A stretch of 16,509 bases of DNA from an uncultured Faecalibacterium sp. (GCA_934553285.1 CAKTFD010000049.1:1-16509), one strand, 5' to 3'; counted from the first letter of the stretch, positions 5,608 through 12,695 are shown. Made by a program: numbers and translations. Notes: generated by a model not told the origin, from the sequence alone.

Positions 5608-7185
5608 ATGACATTCAAAAAAATCGCTGCGGCGGCTATCGTTGTGATGACAACGCTCAGCATGGTTTGTTCGGCATCGGCCTGCACGGCGCTCTATGTT
5701 GGCAGCGACCTGACCGAGGATGGTACCACGATGTTCGGACGCATCGAGGACCTGGGCACCAACGATTATAACAAGCTGTACTACGTCAGCGCAGCAGGCA
5801 AGCACACAGCAGGAGAAGTTTACAACGGATGCTATGGCTTTAGCTACACTTTCACCCACGATAGCTATAGCTATACGGCACGCCGGGACGACAACGGTTT
5901 AGGTGTCTGCCCGGACTGTGACGGCACCCACGACCATACCCCGTATGAAGAAGCAGGTACCAACGAAAAGGGCGTCATGGTCTCTGCGACCGAAACGCTC
6001 TACGGCATGAAGGCCGTTCAGGCGGTGGATCCCTATGTGGACAACGGCATTGAAGAAGCCGAGATCACCACCGTTCTGCTCAGCGAGGCCGCTACCGCCC
6101 GGGAGGGTGTTGCCTTGCTGACCTCTATCTATGATACAGCCGGTGCAGCCGGTGGCTCTGGCGTGTTTATTGCAGACCAGAACGAGACCTGGTTCGTGGA
6201 GAACCTGACCGGCCACACCTACATTGCACTCAAGCTGTCCTCCAGCGTGGCCTTTATGCAGCCCAATGTTGCCGCTATTGGCAAGATCGATCTGGACGAC
6301 ACGGATAATGTTGTTGCCTCTGCAAACCTGATCGAGGTGGCACAGAAGGCCGGTACCTTTGTGGGCGATGCCGCCGCCAATGTCATCGACCTGAACGCAT
6401 CCTACAACGGCGACAGCGCCTCTCCCCGTATGGCTGCAGGCCTGAACTACCTGAACGGCGTGGATACCTTTACGGAGGACAACTACACCGAAAATGACTT
6501 TGCGATGAGCAATGTGGACGAGAATGGGCAGATCGTTCCGGTCTGGTCCAACATCAAACTGACCAAAAAGTTCTCTGTGGAGGATGTTCTGGGCTTCTTT
6601 GAGACCGAACCCATCGCCAAGACCGGCAATGTGGAGACCCATGTTTTCCAGGTCAGCGCAGAGGGTGCGCTGAACACCGCACTTGTGGAATGGACTGCCT
6701 TTGATGACAACGCTTACAACGTGTTTGTACCCTACTATCCGCTGCTGACCACCGATACTGCCGATTGCTACAAGGTTTCTCCCGGCACCGTGACCCGCTC
6801 TGAGGAGCAGCCCACGGAGGGCGTCTGGTACAAGGACCAGAAGGGCAGATACTACACCTACCCGGAAAACTGGACGGATTCCTTCTACGGCGCACGGGAT
6901 GCACTATCCAACCTGCTGACCTACGGCAATGTTTCGGAGCAGGATAAGGCAGGCGTCAAGACGGCTTACGCCAAGCTCCAGAAGCAGATCCTGAAAGACT
7001 TCCAGAAGACCAAGGCGAAGGTCGCCGCTGCGGACAGCCTGGAAGCAAAGCAGAAGGCCGCCACCACCGCCAGCAATGCCATGAGCGAAAAGGTCCACAC
7101 CGCCACTGTTGCGATGTTCAAGACCCTGCAGACCAAGTACGGCGTCCGCGCATGGTTCCAGTCGCTGCTGCATCAGGCAGGCTGA
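5608..7185 (+). CDS. Secreted C69-family dipeptidase (Ntn hydrolase)
   Basis: 525-aa exported peptidase of family C69 (PepD type), which hydrolyses dipeptides with broad specificity through an N-terminal cysteine. Residues 1-25 form a signal peptide: MTFKK, a hydrophobic core, then SASA. The next residue C26 opens the C26-T-A-L-Y-V-G motif of the family, so cleavage by signal peptidase would itself expose the nucleophile. The central part carries family-like segments (GTNEKGVMVSATET near 130-145 and NETWFVENLTGHTY near 192-205). The C-terminal 90 residues are Lys/Ala-rich, probably helical, and may be an added cell-surface part. The ATG at 5608 follows GGAGGG at 5592-5597; an upstream in-frame ATG at 5560 lies before that site and overlaps the promoter. 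Single-gene unit. Probably acts outside the membrane in peptide scavenging. Confidence 0.9.
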   Translation: MTFKKIAAAAIVVMTTLSMVCSASACTALYVGSDLTEDGTTMFGRIEDLGTNDYNKLYYVSAAGKHTAGEVYNGCYGFSYTFTHDSYSYTARRDDNGLGVCPDCDGTHDHTPYEEAGTNEKGVMVSATETLYGMKAVQAVDPYVDNGIEEAEITTVLLSEAATAREGVALLTSIYDTAGAAGGSGVFIADQNETWFVENLTGHTYIALKLSSSVAFMQPNVAAIGKIDLDDTDNVVASANLIEVAQKAGTFVGDAAANVIDLNASYNGDSASPRMAAGLNYLNGVDTFTEDNYTENDFAMSNVDENGQIVPVWSNIKLTKKFSVEDVLGFFETEPIAKTGNVETHVFQVSAEGALNTALVEWTAFDDNAYNVFVPYYPLLTTDTADCYKVSPGTVTRSEEQPTEGVWYKDQKGRYYTYPENWTDSFYGARDALSNLLTYGNVSEQDKAGVKTAYAKLQKQILKDFQKTKAKVAAADSLEAKQKAATTASNAMSEKVHTATVAMFKTLQTKYGVRAWFQSLLHQAG

Positions 7186-7216
7186 GCCGGTACAACGCAT
7201 AAACAAAACATCTGAA

Positions 7217-7250
7217 AAGCCCCGGTTTCCGTTACAGGAAGCCGGGGCTT
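7217..7250. terminator. Bidirectional terminator between the peptidase and AI-2E genes
   Basis: AAGCCCCGGTTTCC (7217-7230) pairs with GGAAGCCGGGGCTT (7237-7250) over 14 bases with one G-T pair and a 6-base loop. Both outer sides are A- or T-containing, more clearly T-rich on the minus strand (CTTTT). Confidence 0.85.
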
Positions 7251-7258
7251 GTTCGTTG

Positions 7259-8380
7259 TTATTGCAGGGTTTCTTTTGTGCGCAGGCGATGGCAGGCATC
7301 CTCTTTTACAAGCTCGATGACTACCGCAGTCAGGGGGATAAAGAAGATGATGCCGATAATACCAAAAAGATCTCCGCCGATCATGGCGGCAACAAGGGTG
7401 TAAAGCGGGGAAAGACCTACGGATTTTCCCACCACACGGGGATAGATGAACTGGTTTTCAATAAACTGCACGGCAAGGTAAACGATGAGGCAGCGCACCG
7501 CCAGCACAGGATCCACCAAAAGCACAAGAAAGACGCTGACCACGCAGGAGATCAGCGCGCCCACATAGGGGATGATGGCGCAGATGGCGGTAAGCACCCC
7601 CACCAGACTGCCGTAAGGGATCCTGAAAACGGAAAATGCAAGGGTCATAAGGACACCGAGGATCACCGCCTCGCTGCACTGCCCCGTAAGAAAATTTGCG
7701 AAGGACTGGCGGAACAGCCGACAGAATTTCAGCAGCCCGGCGGCGTGGCCGGGTTTCAGGTAGGCACACACCAGTGTGCGGGCGTGGCGGCAGAGGCTTT
7801 CCGTCCCAAGGGACATGTAGATGGAGATGATCAGGGCAAAGGAGGCGGTAACCACGATGTTCACCGTGGCAGATACAGCGCCTACCGCATTGACCAGCAC
7901 TGTGTCGATGCTGGCGGTAATCTTGTGCAGCAGCTGCTCCCAGTTGATGCTCCCCAGCCAGCCCATCAGCCAGTCCATGTCGGTATCCTGTGCGCTGAGA
8001 TAGGCGGTCCAGCGGGGGATGTTCGCCTCGATTTGCATATAGAGGCTGTGAAAAGATTTGACAAGCTCCGGGATCAGCAACGTCAGGGCAAGCACCAGCA
8101 CAAAAATAACGCCGACCAGCGTGAGGAAAAAGCTGAGAAGATGGATGCTCTTATCCGATGGCTGTTTTCTGGCCTTGCGGAACAGGCTTTTCAGCCGCTT
8201 TTCCAGCCCGGTCATGGGCACATTGATAAAAAGCGCAAGAATGCCGCCTGCAAGAATGGGCAAAACCAGATCCACAAGCTCTGCGGCAAAGGCCAGAACG
8301 GCAGAAAACCGCAGCAACGCAACAAAAAGCGTTACCCCCACAACGGTTACGAGCAGATATTGTTTTGTTTTTGGTTCCAT
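7259..8380 (-). CDS. AI-2E family permease (multipass membrane protein)
   Basis: 373-aa integral membrane protein of the AI-2E transporter family (formerly UPF0118/PerM). Members include autoinducer-2 exporters, sporulation protein YtvI and Na+/H+ antiporters, so the substrate is open. Two helices occupy about residues 8-55, a further helix lies near 80-105, then a long less hydrophobic segment (about 110-165), and hydrophobic helices from 168 to 360. The conserved C-terminal half shows IPYGSLVGVLTAICAIIPYVG and QFIENQFIYPRVVGKSVGLS, characteristic of the family. The ATG at 8380 follows AAAGGAA with about nine bases between. It has its own consensus promoter and shares a terminator with the convergent peptidase gene. 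It is divergent from the pth2 gene. Confidence 0.9.
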   Translation of the reverse strand: MEPKTKQYLLVTVVGVTLFVALLRFSAVLAFAAELVDLVLPILAGGILALFINVPMTGLEKRLKSLFRKARKQPSDKSIHLLSFFLTLVGVIFVLVLALTLLIPELVKSFHSLYMQIEANIPRWTAYLSAQDTDMDWLMGWLGSINWEQLLHKITASIDTVLVNAVGAVSATVNIVVTASFALIISIYMSLGTESLCRHARTLVCAYLKPGHAAGLLKFCRLFRQSFANFLTGQCSEAVILGVLMTLAFSVFRIPYGSLVGVLTAICAIIPYVGALISCVVSVFLVLLVDPVLAVRCLIVYLAVQFIENQFIYPRVVGKSVGLSPLYTLVAAMIGGDLFGIIGIIFFIPLTAVVIELVKEDACHRLRTKETLQ

Positions 8381-8458
8381 GACAAAATTCCTTTCCCGGA
8401 AACGATGGCTGCAGGTTGTAAAGCGACCGTCTGCGGCCTCTTTTTTTCGTATTTCTGT

Positions 8459-8487
8459 ATTGTAATCAGAAGAAACAGGCTTGTCAA
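8459..8487 (-). promoter_or_regulatory. Promoter of the AI-2E permease gene
   Basis: On the minus strand a perfect TTGACA (8487-8482), a 17-base spacer and TACAAT (8464-8459), about 80 bases upstream of the ATG. Confidence 0.8.
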
Positions 8488-8505
8488 GACGAGGAAAAAG
8501 GCGAG

Positions 8506-8549
8506 ATAGCGGATCCGCATACCTTGCAGGGTGTGCACGGATCCGCTAT
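8506..8549. promoter_or_regulatory. 12-bp inverted repeat overlapping the pth2 promoter
   Basis: ATAGCGGATCCG at 8506-8517 is repeated exactly in inverted form at 8538-8549. The inner sequence adds some pairs (GCATACC with GGTGTGC). The right arm runs into the -10 box, and the -35 lies in the loop. It can act as an operator or fold as a cruciform or hairpin. Confidence 0.75.
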
Positions 8550-8552
8550 ACT
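8524..8552 (+). promoter_or_regulatory. Promoter of the pth2 gene
   Basis: TTGCAG (8524-8529), a 17-base spacer and TATACT (8547-8552), followed by GA, 71 bases before the ATG. The core lies within and across the 12-bp inverted repeat. Confidence 0.75.
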
Positions 8553-8623
8553 GAAAAACAGAGGATAAAAGCAACGCGCGGACAGCTTGAAAAACGAGCT
8601 GCCCGGACAAGGAGATAACACAA

Positions 8624-9073
8624 ATGCGTCAACTTATCATTGCACGAAAAGATCTGCAGATGTCCCCCGGCAAACTGGCGGCACAGTGCTGCCATGCATC
8701 GCTGGCCTTCCTTACCGACCCCATCGCCATGGGGCAGGGGGTGGAGCCGGTGGAACGCAACGGCGAGACCGCCTACCGCGCCACCATCACACTGGACAAG
8801 GAAACCTATGAAAGGTGGTTCGATGGCTCCTTTACCAAAACCGTCTGCGGCGCAAAGAACCGCAACCAGCTGTTAAAGGCAAAGACCATGGCCGAAGAAC
8901 TGGGGCTTGCGGAGGGGCGGGATTTTTTTCTTATCCGGGATGCCTGCCATACCGAGCTGGAACCCGAAGAATTTGATGAAAACGGCGAGGGCATGACCCT
9001 GACCTGCATCGGTTTCCGCCCTCTGCCGGATGAGATCGCCCACCAGATCAGCCGGAAGTTCCATCTGTACTGA
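8624..9073 (+). CDS. Pth2-type peptidyl-tRNA hydrolase
   Basis: 149-aa cytosolic protein of the archaeal/eukaryotic-type Pth2 family, which frees tRNA from stalled peptidyl-tRNA by cleaving the ester bond. The signature is visible: D10, then MSPGKLAAQCCHAS (13-26) with K17 and H24, followed by the second-half motif FFLIRDACHTEL (101-112) with D106 and T110. The length is above the usual 115-120 aa; the extra material lies between residues 35 and 75 and in the acidic stretch near 112-122. The canonical DAG-x-T motif is DACHT here, so activity may be changed. Bacteria normally use the unrelated Pth1, so this may be a second enzyme or serve another role. AAGGAG at 8609-8614 sets the ATG. It ends six bases from the convergent AraC gene with no terminator between. 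Confidence 0.85.
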   Translation: MRQLIIARKDLQMSPGKLAAQCCHASLAFLTDPIAMGQGVEPVERNGETAYRATITLDKETYERWFDGSFTKTVCGAKNRNQLLKAKTMAEELGLAEGRDFFLIRDACHTELEPEEFDENGEGMTLTCIGFRPLPDEIAHQISRKFHLY

Positions 9074-9078
9074 GCAGC

Positions 9079-10011
9079 TCAGCAAAAACGGATGCGGTAT
9101 TCCCGGGGTGTGCAGTGCTTGATCTCCCGGAATGTCTTGATGAAGTAGCTGCCGTCCGAGAAGCCGCATTCCAGCCCGATCTCGCCGGTCTTGAGCCGGG
9201 TGGAGCGGAGCAGCTCGGCGGCTTTTTCCACCCGGAACTGCTTGACATACTGGATGGGCGTAATGCCCAGAAACTGCCGGAAACTGCGCAGGCAGGCGCT
9301 CTCGCTGAGGGCTACGCAGTCCGCGATCTTGGTTACGGTCAGCTCCTCGGCGTAGTGTTCCTCCACATAGCGGAGCATCTGCTTCATCCGTTCCGAGGCG
9401 ATTTGCTCCTGCTCGGAGACCTTGACCTTGCCACCCACACACTGGGTGATCAGCAGCCGCAGGGCGGCGGTAAGATGATACCGCACCCGGTTCTCGTAGT
9501 CAAAAGGTTCGTCCGCCACCCCTTTCCAGGCTTCGCCCAGGCAGAGCAGTACCTGCTTTTGCCAGGGAACGGCTTCGTCCAGCAAAAAGAAGAGCGGGGT
9601 CCCCGGCTGGAGCAGCGGGCGGATGAGCTTTTGCCAGAAGATAGTATCCATGCCGCCGATCAGCCGGGGCTGAAACACGCCGGAGTGGAGCACGGCTCTG
9701 CCCTCGGTCTGCTCCACTGCGTGCAGCGCACCGGAGTTGATAAATACGCCCTGCCCGGTCTGCAGGGTCAGGCGGGTCTTGTTTATATCTACATAAATCG
9801 GCCCCTGCACGGCCAGGATGAACTCAAATTCCTCGTGCCAGTGCCAGGCTACCGAGTAGCAGGAAAGGTCCTCTGCATAGCAGGCAATGGGAAACAGCGG
9901 GCTGCCATGCTGGGTCTGCTCCCTGCCCTGCGCATCGGCTACGACCTCGGATGCGCAGCTAAGCCCTACACGGCCTCTGGTGGCGGATACACAGTTCGGC
10001 TGATATGCCAT
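9079..10011 (-). CDS. AraC-family transcriptional regulator with cupin-like sensor domain
   Basis: 310-aa regulator. The N-terminal half is a cupin-like AraC sensor domain (WHWHEEFEFILAVQG about 54-68, and a GQGVFINSGALHAV strand-turn segment), normally binding a sugar or other small ligand. The C-terminal 100 residues form the two helix-turn-helix motifs, ending in the AraC signature (IALECGFSD-type segment IGLECGFSDGSYFIKTFRE, then CTPREYR). I start at the ATG at 10011 because GGAAAGGAA lies nine bases upstream on the minus strand. A reading nine codons longer from ATG at 10038 has no ribosome site. It is convergent with pth2 and no sugar-use operon adjoins, so the target is unknown; it could regulate distant genes or its own promoter. 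Confidence 0.88.
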   Translation of the reverse strand: MAYQPNCVSATRGRVGLSCASEVVADAQGREQTQHGSPLFPIACYAEDLSCYSVAWHWHEEFEFILAVQGPIYVDINKTRLTLQTGQGVFINSGALHAVEQTEGRAVLHSGVFQPRLIGGMDTIFWQKLIRPLLQPGTPLFFLLDEAVPWQKQVLLCLGEAWKGVADEPFDYENRVRYHLTAALRLLITQCVGGKVKVSEQEQIASERMKQMLRYVEEHYAEELTVTKIADCVALSESACLRSFRQFLGITPIQYVKQFRVEKAAELLRSTRLKTGEIGLECGFSDGSYFIKTFREIKHCTPREYRIRFC

Positions 10012-10128
10012 ATTGACCAGTTCCTTTCCGCAATACATTGAAGATTTTTTATCAATGCCGGTTTTGTTGCATAAAATATGCGGTTTTCTTCTATGATAAG
10101 TGCTTGTTCTGTGGTATTATTCTACCAG

Positions 10129-10170
10129 AGCTTCCAAGCTCAGTATAACACCGAAACAGAAGGAGCACAA
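10129..10170 (-). promoter_or_regulatory. Candidate promoter of the AraC gene with hairpin
   Basis: On the minus strand TTGTGC (10170-10165), a 17-base spacer and TATACT followed by GA (10147-10142). A short inverted repeat GAGCTT-CC-AAGCTC follows at the start of the transcript. The leader would be about 125 bases. Confidence 0.5.
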
Positions 10171-10279
10171 GCCCCGGCACCGCTTCTTCTGCCGGTCCGT
10201 ACCGCATTTTTCCGCCGCTTCCGGCTGCGCCGCAGGGCGGCACATGTAACATAAACCATTTTCCCAAGGAGGTATTCTT

Positions 10280-10534
10280 ATGCTTCGTATCGAATATTTT
10301 GATAAAGATCGTTTTATGCGTCAGGTCTCTGCCAGCCACGGCAGTGTGCTGCTCCATCTGGACAACGGCAAGACCTGCGACCTGAAAGAGGATGCTACTG
10401 CACGCTCCATGCTGCGGATGATGGACACCACCCCCAAAAAGGGCTTTGACATCACCGTTACCGACCCCGCCGATGTCACCGGCTTCCTGCGCTACATGCT
10501 GGAGGCAGGCCGCGACGAGCGGAAGGCCGGCTGA
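10280..10534 (+). CDS. HPr-like small protein lacking the active-site histidine
   Basis: 84-aa soluble protein. I do not know an exact family. The second half resembles the HPr phosphocarrier fold: DLKEDATARSMLRMMDTTPK (residues about 34-53), then KGFDITVTDPADVTGFLRYM. HPr has here DLKS...LM.L...KG..ITI followed by a C-terminal helix. The first half has no GIHARPA segment and thus no phosphorylatable His15; it reads FMRQVSASHGSVLLHLDNGK. The size (about 85 aa) fits HPr. If the likeness is real, the protein cannot carry phosphate in the usual way and might be a regulator or scaffold. AAGGAGG at 10265-10271 is a very strong ribosome site. It stands alone, with a large hairpin after it. Confidence 0.7.
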   Translation: MLRIEYFDKDRFMRQVSASHGSVLLHLDNGKTCDLKEDATARSMLRMMDTTPKKGFDITVTDPADVTGFLRYMLEAGRDERKAG

Positions 10535-10564
10535 ACTCTGACATTTTCTTGAAAAAGTATTACA

Positions 10565-10617
10565 GCAAACACAAAGCGCCCATCCCGGTTCCATGCCGGG
10601 GTGGGCGCTTTGTGCTG
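10565..10617 (+). terminator. Long GC-rich hairpin after the HPr-like gene
   Basis: A 19-bp stem (CACAAAGCGCCCATCCCGG at 10570-10588 with its complement at 10596-10614, one G-T pair) and a 7-base loop. It is flanked by ACAGC and GCTGT, which can extend the pairing past a three-base bulge. The T-run is weak (CTTTGTG), so termination is probable, not certain. Confidence 0.7.
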
Positions 10618-10703
10618 TGCCGCCGCCAGCTTGACAGCCCGGCGGCGGAGCTGATACACCTGGGAGCAGGTGGCTCGGACAGGGCGGCGAAAGGAGCAAG
10701 ACG

Positions 10704-10775
10704 ATGAATCTGAAAGAAGCATTCCGCCCTTTGCAGGCGGACACTTTCCTGCGGTGGAAAAGCATGGTATACTGA
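10704..10775 (+). CDS. Possible 23-codon leader peptide
   Basis: An ATG at 10704 follows AAGGAG (10690-10695) by eight bases and opens 23 codons (MNLKEAFRPLQADTF, then RWKSMVY) to TGA at 10773-10775. The last part overlaps repeat copy 2 and the -10 box. It could be an upstream peptide or the relic of a longer gene; chance is also possible. Confidence 0.2.
   Translation: MNLKEAFRPLQADTFLRWKSMVY
10737..10775 (+). repeat. 39-bp promoter-like inverted-repeat element, copy 2
   Basis: Matches copy 1 (1832-1870) at 29 of 39 positions. It shows CTTTCC...GGAAAAG around a TGCGGT centre, then AGCATGGTATACTGA. TATACT is at 10768-10773 with TG one base before; TTTCCT at 10745-10750 sits at -35. It is correctly placed, 34 bases before the ATG of the 51-aa protein, to be that gene's promoter. 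Confidence 0.6.
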
Positions 10776-10806
10776 ATGCAGCAGAGCGGGAAGCGAGGTG
10801 TACTGC

Positions 10807-10962
10807 ATGAAAAAGTTCAATTTGTTTTATCTGAGCGCGGTTTTGTTTTATCTGGTGGCCATGATGAACTTTGCCGGTGGAGAGGATCGTTCCATGGCGG
10901 TCGTATGGTTCTGCCTGGGGTCCACATTTCTGTGCCTGGGTTCAACACAGCAGAAAAAGTAA
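10807..10962 (+). CDS. 51-aa membrane protein, function unknown
   Basis: A small protein below the usual length cut-off. It starts MKKFNLFYLSAVLFYLVAMM, giving a first hydrophobic helix (about residues 5-22). A short polar turn NFAGGEDRS follows, then a second hydrophobic helix (about 30-46, MAVVWFCLGSTFLCLG), and the basic tail QQKK. This predicts a two-helix hairpin in the membrane. GAGGTG at 10795-10800 sits six bases before the ATG, and the TGGTATACT element is just upstream, so translation and transcription signals both support it. The acetyltransferase begins 31 bases later, and the two probably form one transcript. No family is recognised. Confidence 0.7.
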   Translation: MKKFNLFYLSAVLFYLVAMMNFAGGEDRSMAVVWFCLGSTFLCLGSTQQKK

Positions 10963-10993
10963 AAAACGATCCCCCTAAAAAAGGAGAAACGAT

Positions 10994-11800
10994 ATGGCAT
11001 ACACAAAAAATACCCTCCAGCAGGACCTTGCAGCCATGGGCCTGACCGGCACCGAGACCATTCTGATCCACTCCTCCATGAAGTCCATCGGCGCGGTGGA
11101 GGGCGGGGCAGATACCGTTCTGGATGCACTGATGGAGTATTTTGCAAAGGGGCTGCTGTTGCTGCCCACCCATACCTGGCGGTTCGTGGATGGGGCGCAG
11201 ACGGTGTTTGATGTCCGGAACAGTCCCTGCTGCGTGGGCATTCTGCCGGAGCTGTTCCGGCAGCGCCCCGGTGTGGTGCGCTCGCTCCATCCCACCCACA
11301 GCCTGGCGGCGTATGGCAGGGGAGCGGCGGAGTATCTGGCGGGAGAGCTGGAGACCACCACCCCCTGCGCCCCCGGCGGCTGCTACGACCGGCTGCGGGC
11401 AGTCCACGGCAAGATCCTGCTGCTGGGGGTCACCCATGCGCGGAATACCTTTATCCACAGCGTAGAAGAGGTGCTGAACGTGCCCCACCGGCTGACCGAC
11501 AAGCCGCTTACGCTGACGGTGGTGGATCAGGCCGGTGTATCGCACACGGCCTACATGCGCCGCCATTACAATGCGCAGCAGCCCCATATCTCGGAGGATT
11601 TTGTCAAGCTGGAACAGGCCTATCTGGACTGCGGTGCGGCAAAGAACACAAGATTCGGGGATGCAAAGTGCATCCTGTGTGATGCAAATGCGCTGTTCCG
11701 GGTCACCCGGCATGTTCTTGCCCCGAACCCCGAGGCTTTTATCACGGAGCCGGTCATCCCCGCAGAGCGGTGGAAGGCTATTTCCACACCCACGACCTGA
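10994..11800 (+). CDS. AAC(3)-family N-acetyltransferase (YokD-like)
   Basis: 268-aa soluble enzyme of the aminoglycoside 3-N-acetyltransferase fold, which moves acetyl from acetyl-CoA to an amino group. Visible features are the opening ILIHSSMKSIG (23-33) and VEGGADTV, the PTHTW segment (58-62), and the conserved HPTHS (99-103), which is part of the active-site region. Chromosomal members like Bacillus YokD often do not give drug resistance, so I do not claim resistance. AAGGAG at 10981-10986 sets the ATG. The last residues (AERW, then KAISTPTT) run into a sequence that in another frame resembles TraX (11770-11859), so the end may have been altered by a deletion, but the core looks full-length. 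Probably cotranscribed with the 51-aa gene. Confidence 0.88.
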   Translation: MAYTKNTLQQDLAAMGLTGTETILIHSSMKSIGAVEGGADTVLDALMEYFAKGLLLLPTHTWRFVDGAQTVFDVRNSPCCVGILPELFRQRPGVVRSLHPTHSLAAYGRGAAEYLAGELETTTPCAPGGCYDRLRAVHGKILLLGVTHARNTFIHSVEEVLNVPHRLTDKPLTLTVVDQAGVSHTAYMRRHYNAQQPHISEDFVKLEQAYLDCGAAKNTRFGDAKCILCDANALFRVTRHVLAPNPEAFITEPVIPAERWKAISTPTT

Positions 11801-11859
11801 AAAAATATGCCCTGCGGATGCTGATGCTCGTGCTGGTGCTCAATTTTGTGAACCGGTGA
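11770..11859 (+). pseudogene. TraX-like gene fragment overlapping the acetyltransferase 3' end
   Basis: In a frame different from the acetyltransferase the sequence reads VEGYFHTHDLKKYALRML, then MLVLVLNFVNR and a stop. The first part closely resembles the conserved TraX/acyltransferase-like motif (VEG-F-HT...KKY-LRL) as I remember it. There is no start codon or ribosome site, and the rest of a TraX protein (about 200-250 aa, multipass) is missing on both sides. This is best seen as a remnant left by an internal deletion. Confidence 0.5.
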
Positions 11860-11875
11860 ACCGGATATAAAAATA

Positions 11876-11913
11876 AAACGCTCCTGCGGCCGATCGGTGC
11901 AGGAGCGTTTTTG
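11876..11913. terminator. Bidirectional terminator between acetyltransferase and GntR genes
   Basis: AACGCTCCTGC (11877-11887) pairs with GCAGGAGCGTT (11899-11909) with an 11-base loop. The right side runs into TTTTT and the left side is AAAATAAAA, so both directions have a T-run. Confidence 0.93.
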
Positions 11914-11922
11914 TACAGTGTT

Positions 11923-12624
11923 TTAGCCATGCGGGCTTTGCAGCTTGAAGTAGGAGCGGTACTCATCGGAGTAGATCTTGCTGCCGATGCGGCTTACACC
12001 GCCGTAAAGATGGGTGCGCATCAGCGGCTCGATGGCATCCAGATCTTTCTCCCGCAGGATGCGCAGCATCTCCGCATGTTCGCTGATAACATAGGGCACA
12101 TTGCGTGCGCCCAGGATATCCAGGCGGATAAAACGGGAGTAATCTGCCTGCGGGCGGGTCAGCTGCTCCCAGAGGTACTCCTTGCTGGTTTTGCGGAACC
12201 AGTATTGATGCATGGCAAGGTCGCAGTGGAGAAAATGATTAAAGTCGAACGCTTCCGGGTGGGAGCGGCCCTCCGCTGCTTCCAGAAGCATCTCGTACAG
12301 ATGCTCCACGGCAAGGATCTCCATGGGCGAACAGCTCTGGACAAAATCCCGGAAGACCATGCCCTCCACTGCAACACGCTGGAAGATGAGCTGGTCTACC
12401 ACACCAATATCGATGGCGGTGACGATGGTGCCCTTGCAGGGGATGATCTGCACAAAGTGGTTCTGTTCCAGCCGCTGCAAAACGCTGCGGATGGGGGTGC
12501 GGGAAACGCCGAACCGTTTGCACAGCTGGTTTTCGCTCAGCGCTTCTCCGGGCAGGATCTTCAGCGCGCAGATCTCGTCCTCCAGGGTATGATAGAGCGC
12601 ATCAGTGTGCTGTAGTGTTGCCAT
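11923..12624 (-). CDS. GntR-family regulator, FCD (FadR) subfamily
   Basis: 233-aa DNA-binding protein. Residues about 8-73 form the winged HTH; the recognition part is LSENQLCKRFGVSRTPIRSV, typical of GntR. The C-terminal domain (about 85-225) is helical with H/D/R residues spaced as in FCD domains that bind an organic acid with a metal ion (DFNHFLHCDLAMHQ, then SEHAEMLRIL, then RTHLYG). Such proteins usually repress genes for uptake or use of carboxylic acids or sugar acids. No such operon adjoins, so its target is unknown. GGAGAA precedes the ATG by seven bases. The gene has a consensus promoter and shares a terminator with the acetyltransferase. Confidence 0.9.
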   Translation of the reverse strand: MATLQHTDALYHTLEDEICALKILPGEALSENQLCKRFGVSRTPIRSVLQRLEQNHFVQIIPCKGTIVTAIDIGVVDQLIFQRVAVEGMVFRDFVQSCSPMEILAVEHLYEMLLEAAEGRSHPEAFDFNHFLHCDLAMHQYWFRKTSKEYLWEQLTRPQADYSRFIRLDILGARNVPYVISEHAEMLRILREKDLDAIEPLMRTHLYGGVSRIGSKIYSDEYRSYFKLQSPHG

Positions 12625-12666
12625 AGTCGTTCTCCATTTATACCGTTAAAATTATAGCTTATTACC

Positions 12667-12695
12667 ATTGTACCGTTCCGGCGGGAGAATGTCAA
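12667..12695 (-). promoter_or_regulatory. Promoter of the GntR gene
   Basis: On the minus strand TTGACA (12695-12690), a 17-base spacer and TACAAT (12672-12667), about 42 bases before the ATG. ACGGTACAAT at the -10 and ACGGTATAAA about 30 bases downstream form a direct repeat that could be an autoregulatory operator. Confidence 0.8.

Noticed and set aside
7109..8509. 466-codon open frame on the plus strand over the AI-2E gene
   Set aside because: It is a His/Lys/Gln-rich shadow of the membrane protein on the other strand, with no ribosome site or domain.
9115..10041. 308-codon plus-strand frame over the AraC gene
   Set aside because: Antisense shadow; the minus strand holds the AraC motifs and a ribosome site.
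10994..11800. Calling the AAC(3)-family gene an aminoglycoside resistance gene
   Set aside because: Chromosomal YokD-like members often do not confer resistance, and the sequence alone does not show it.
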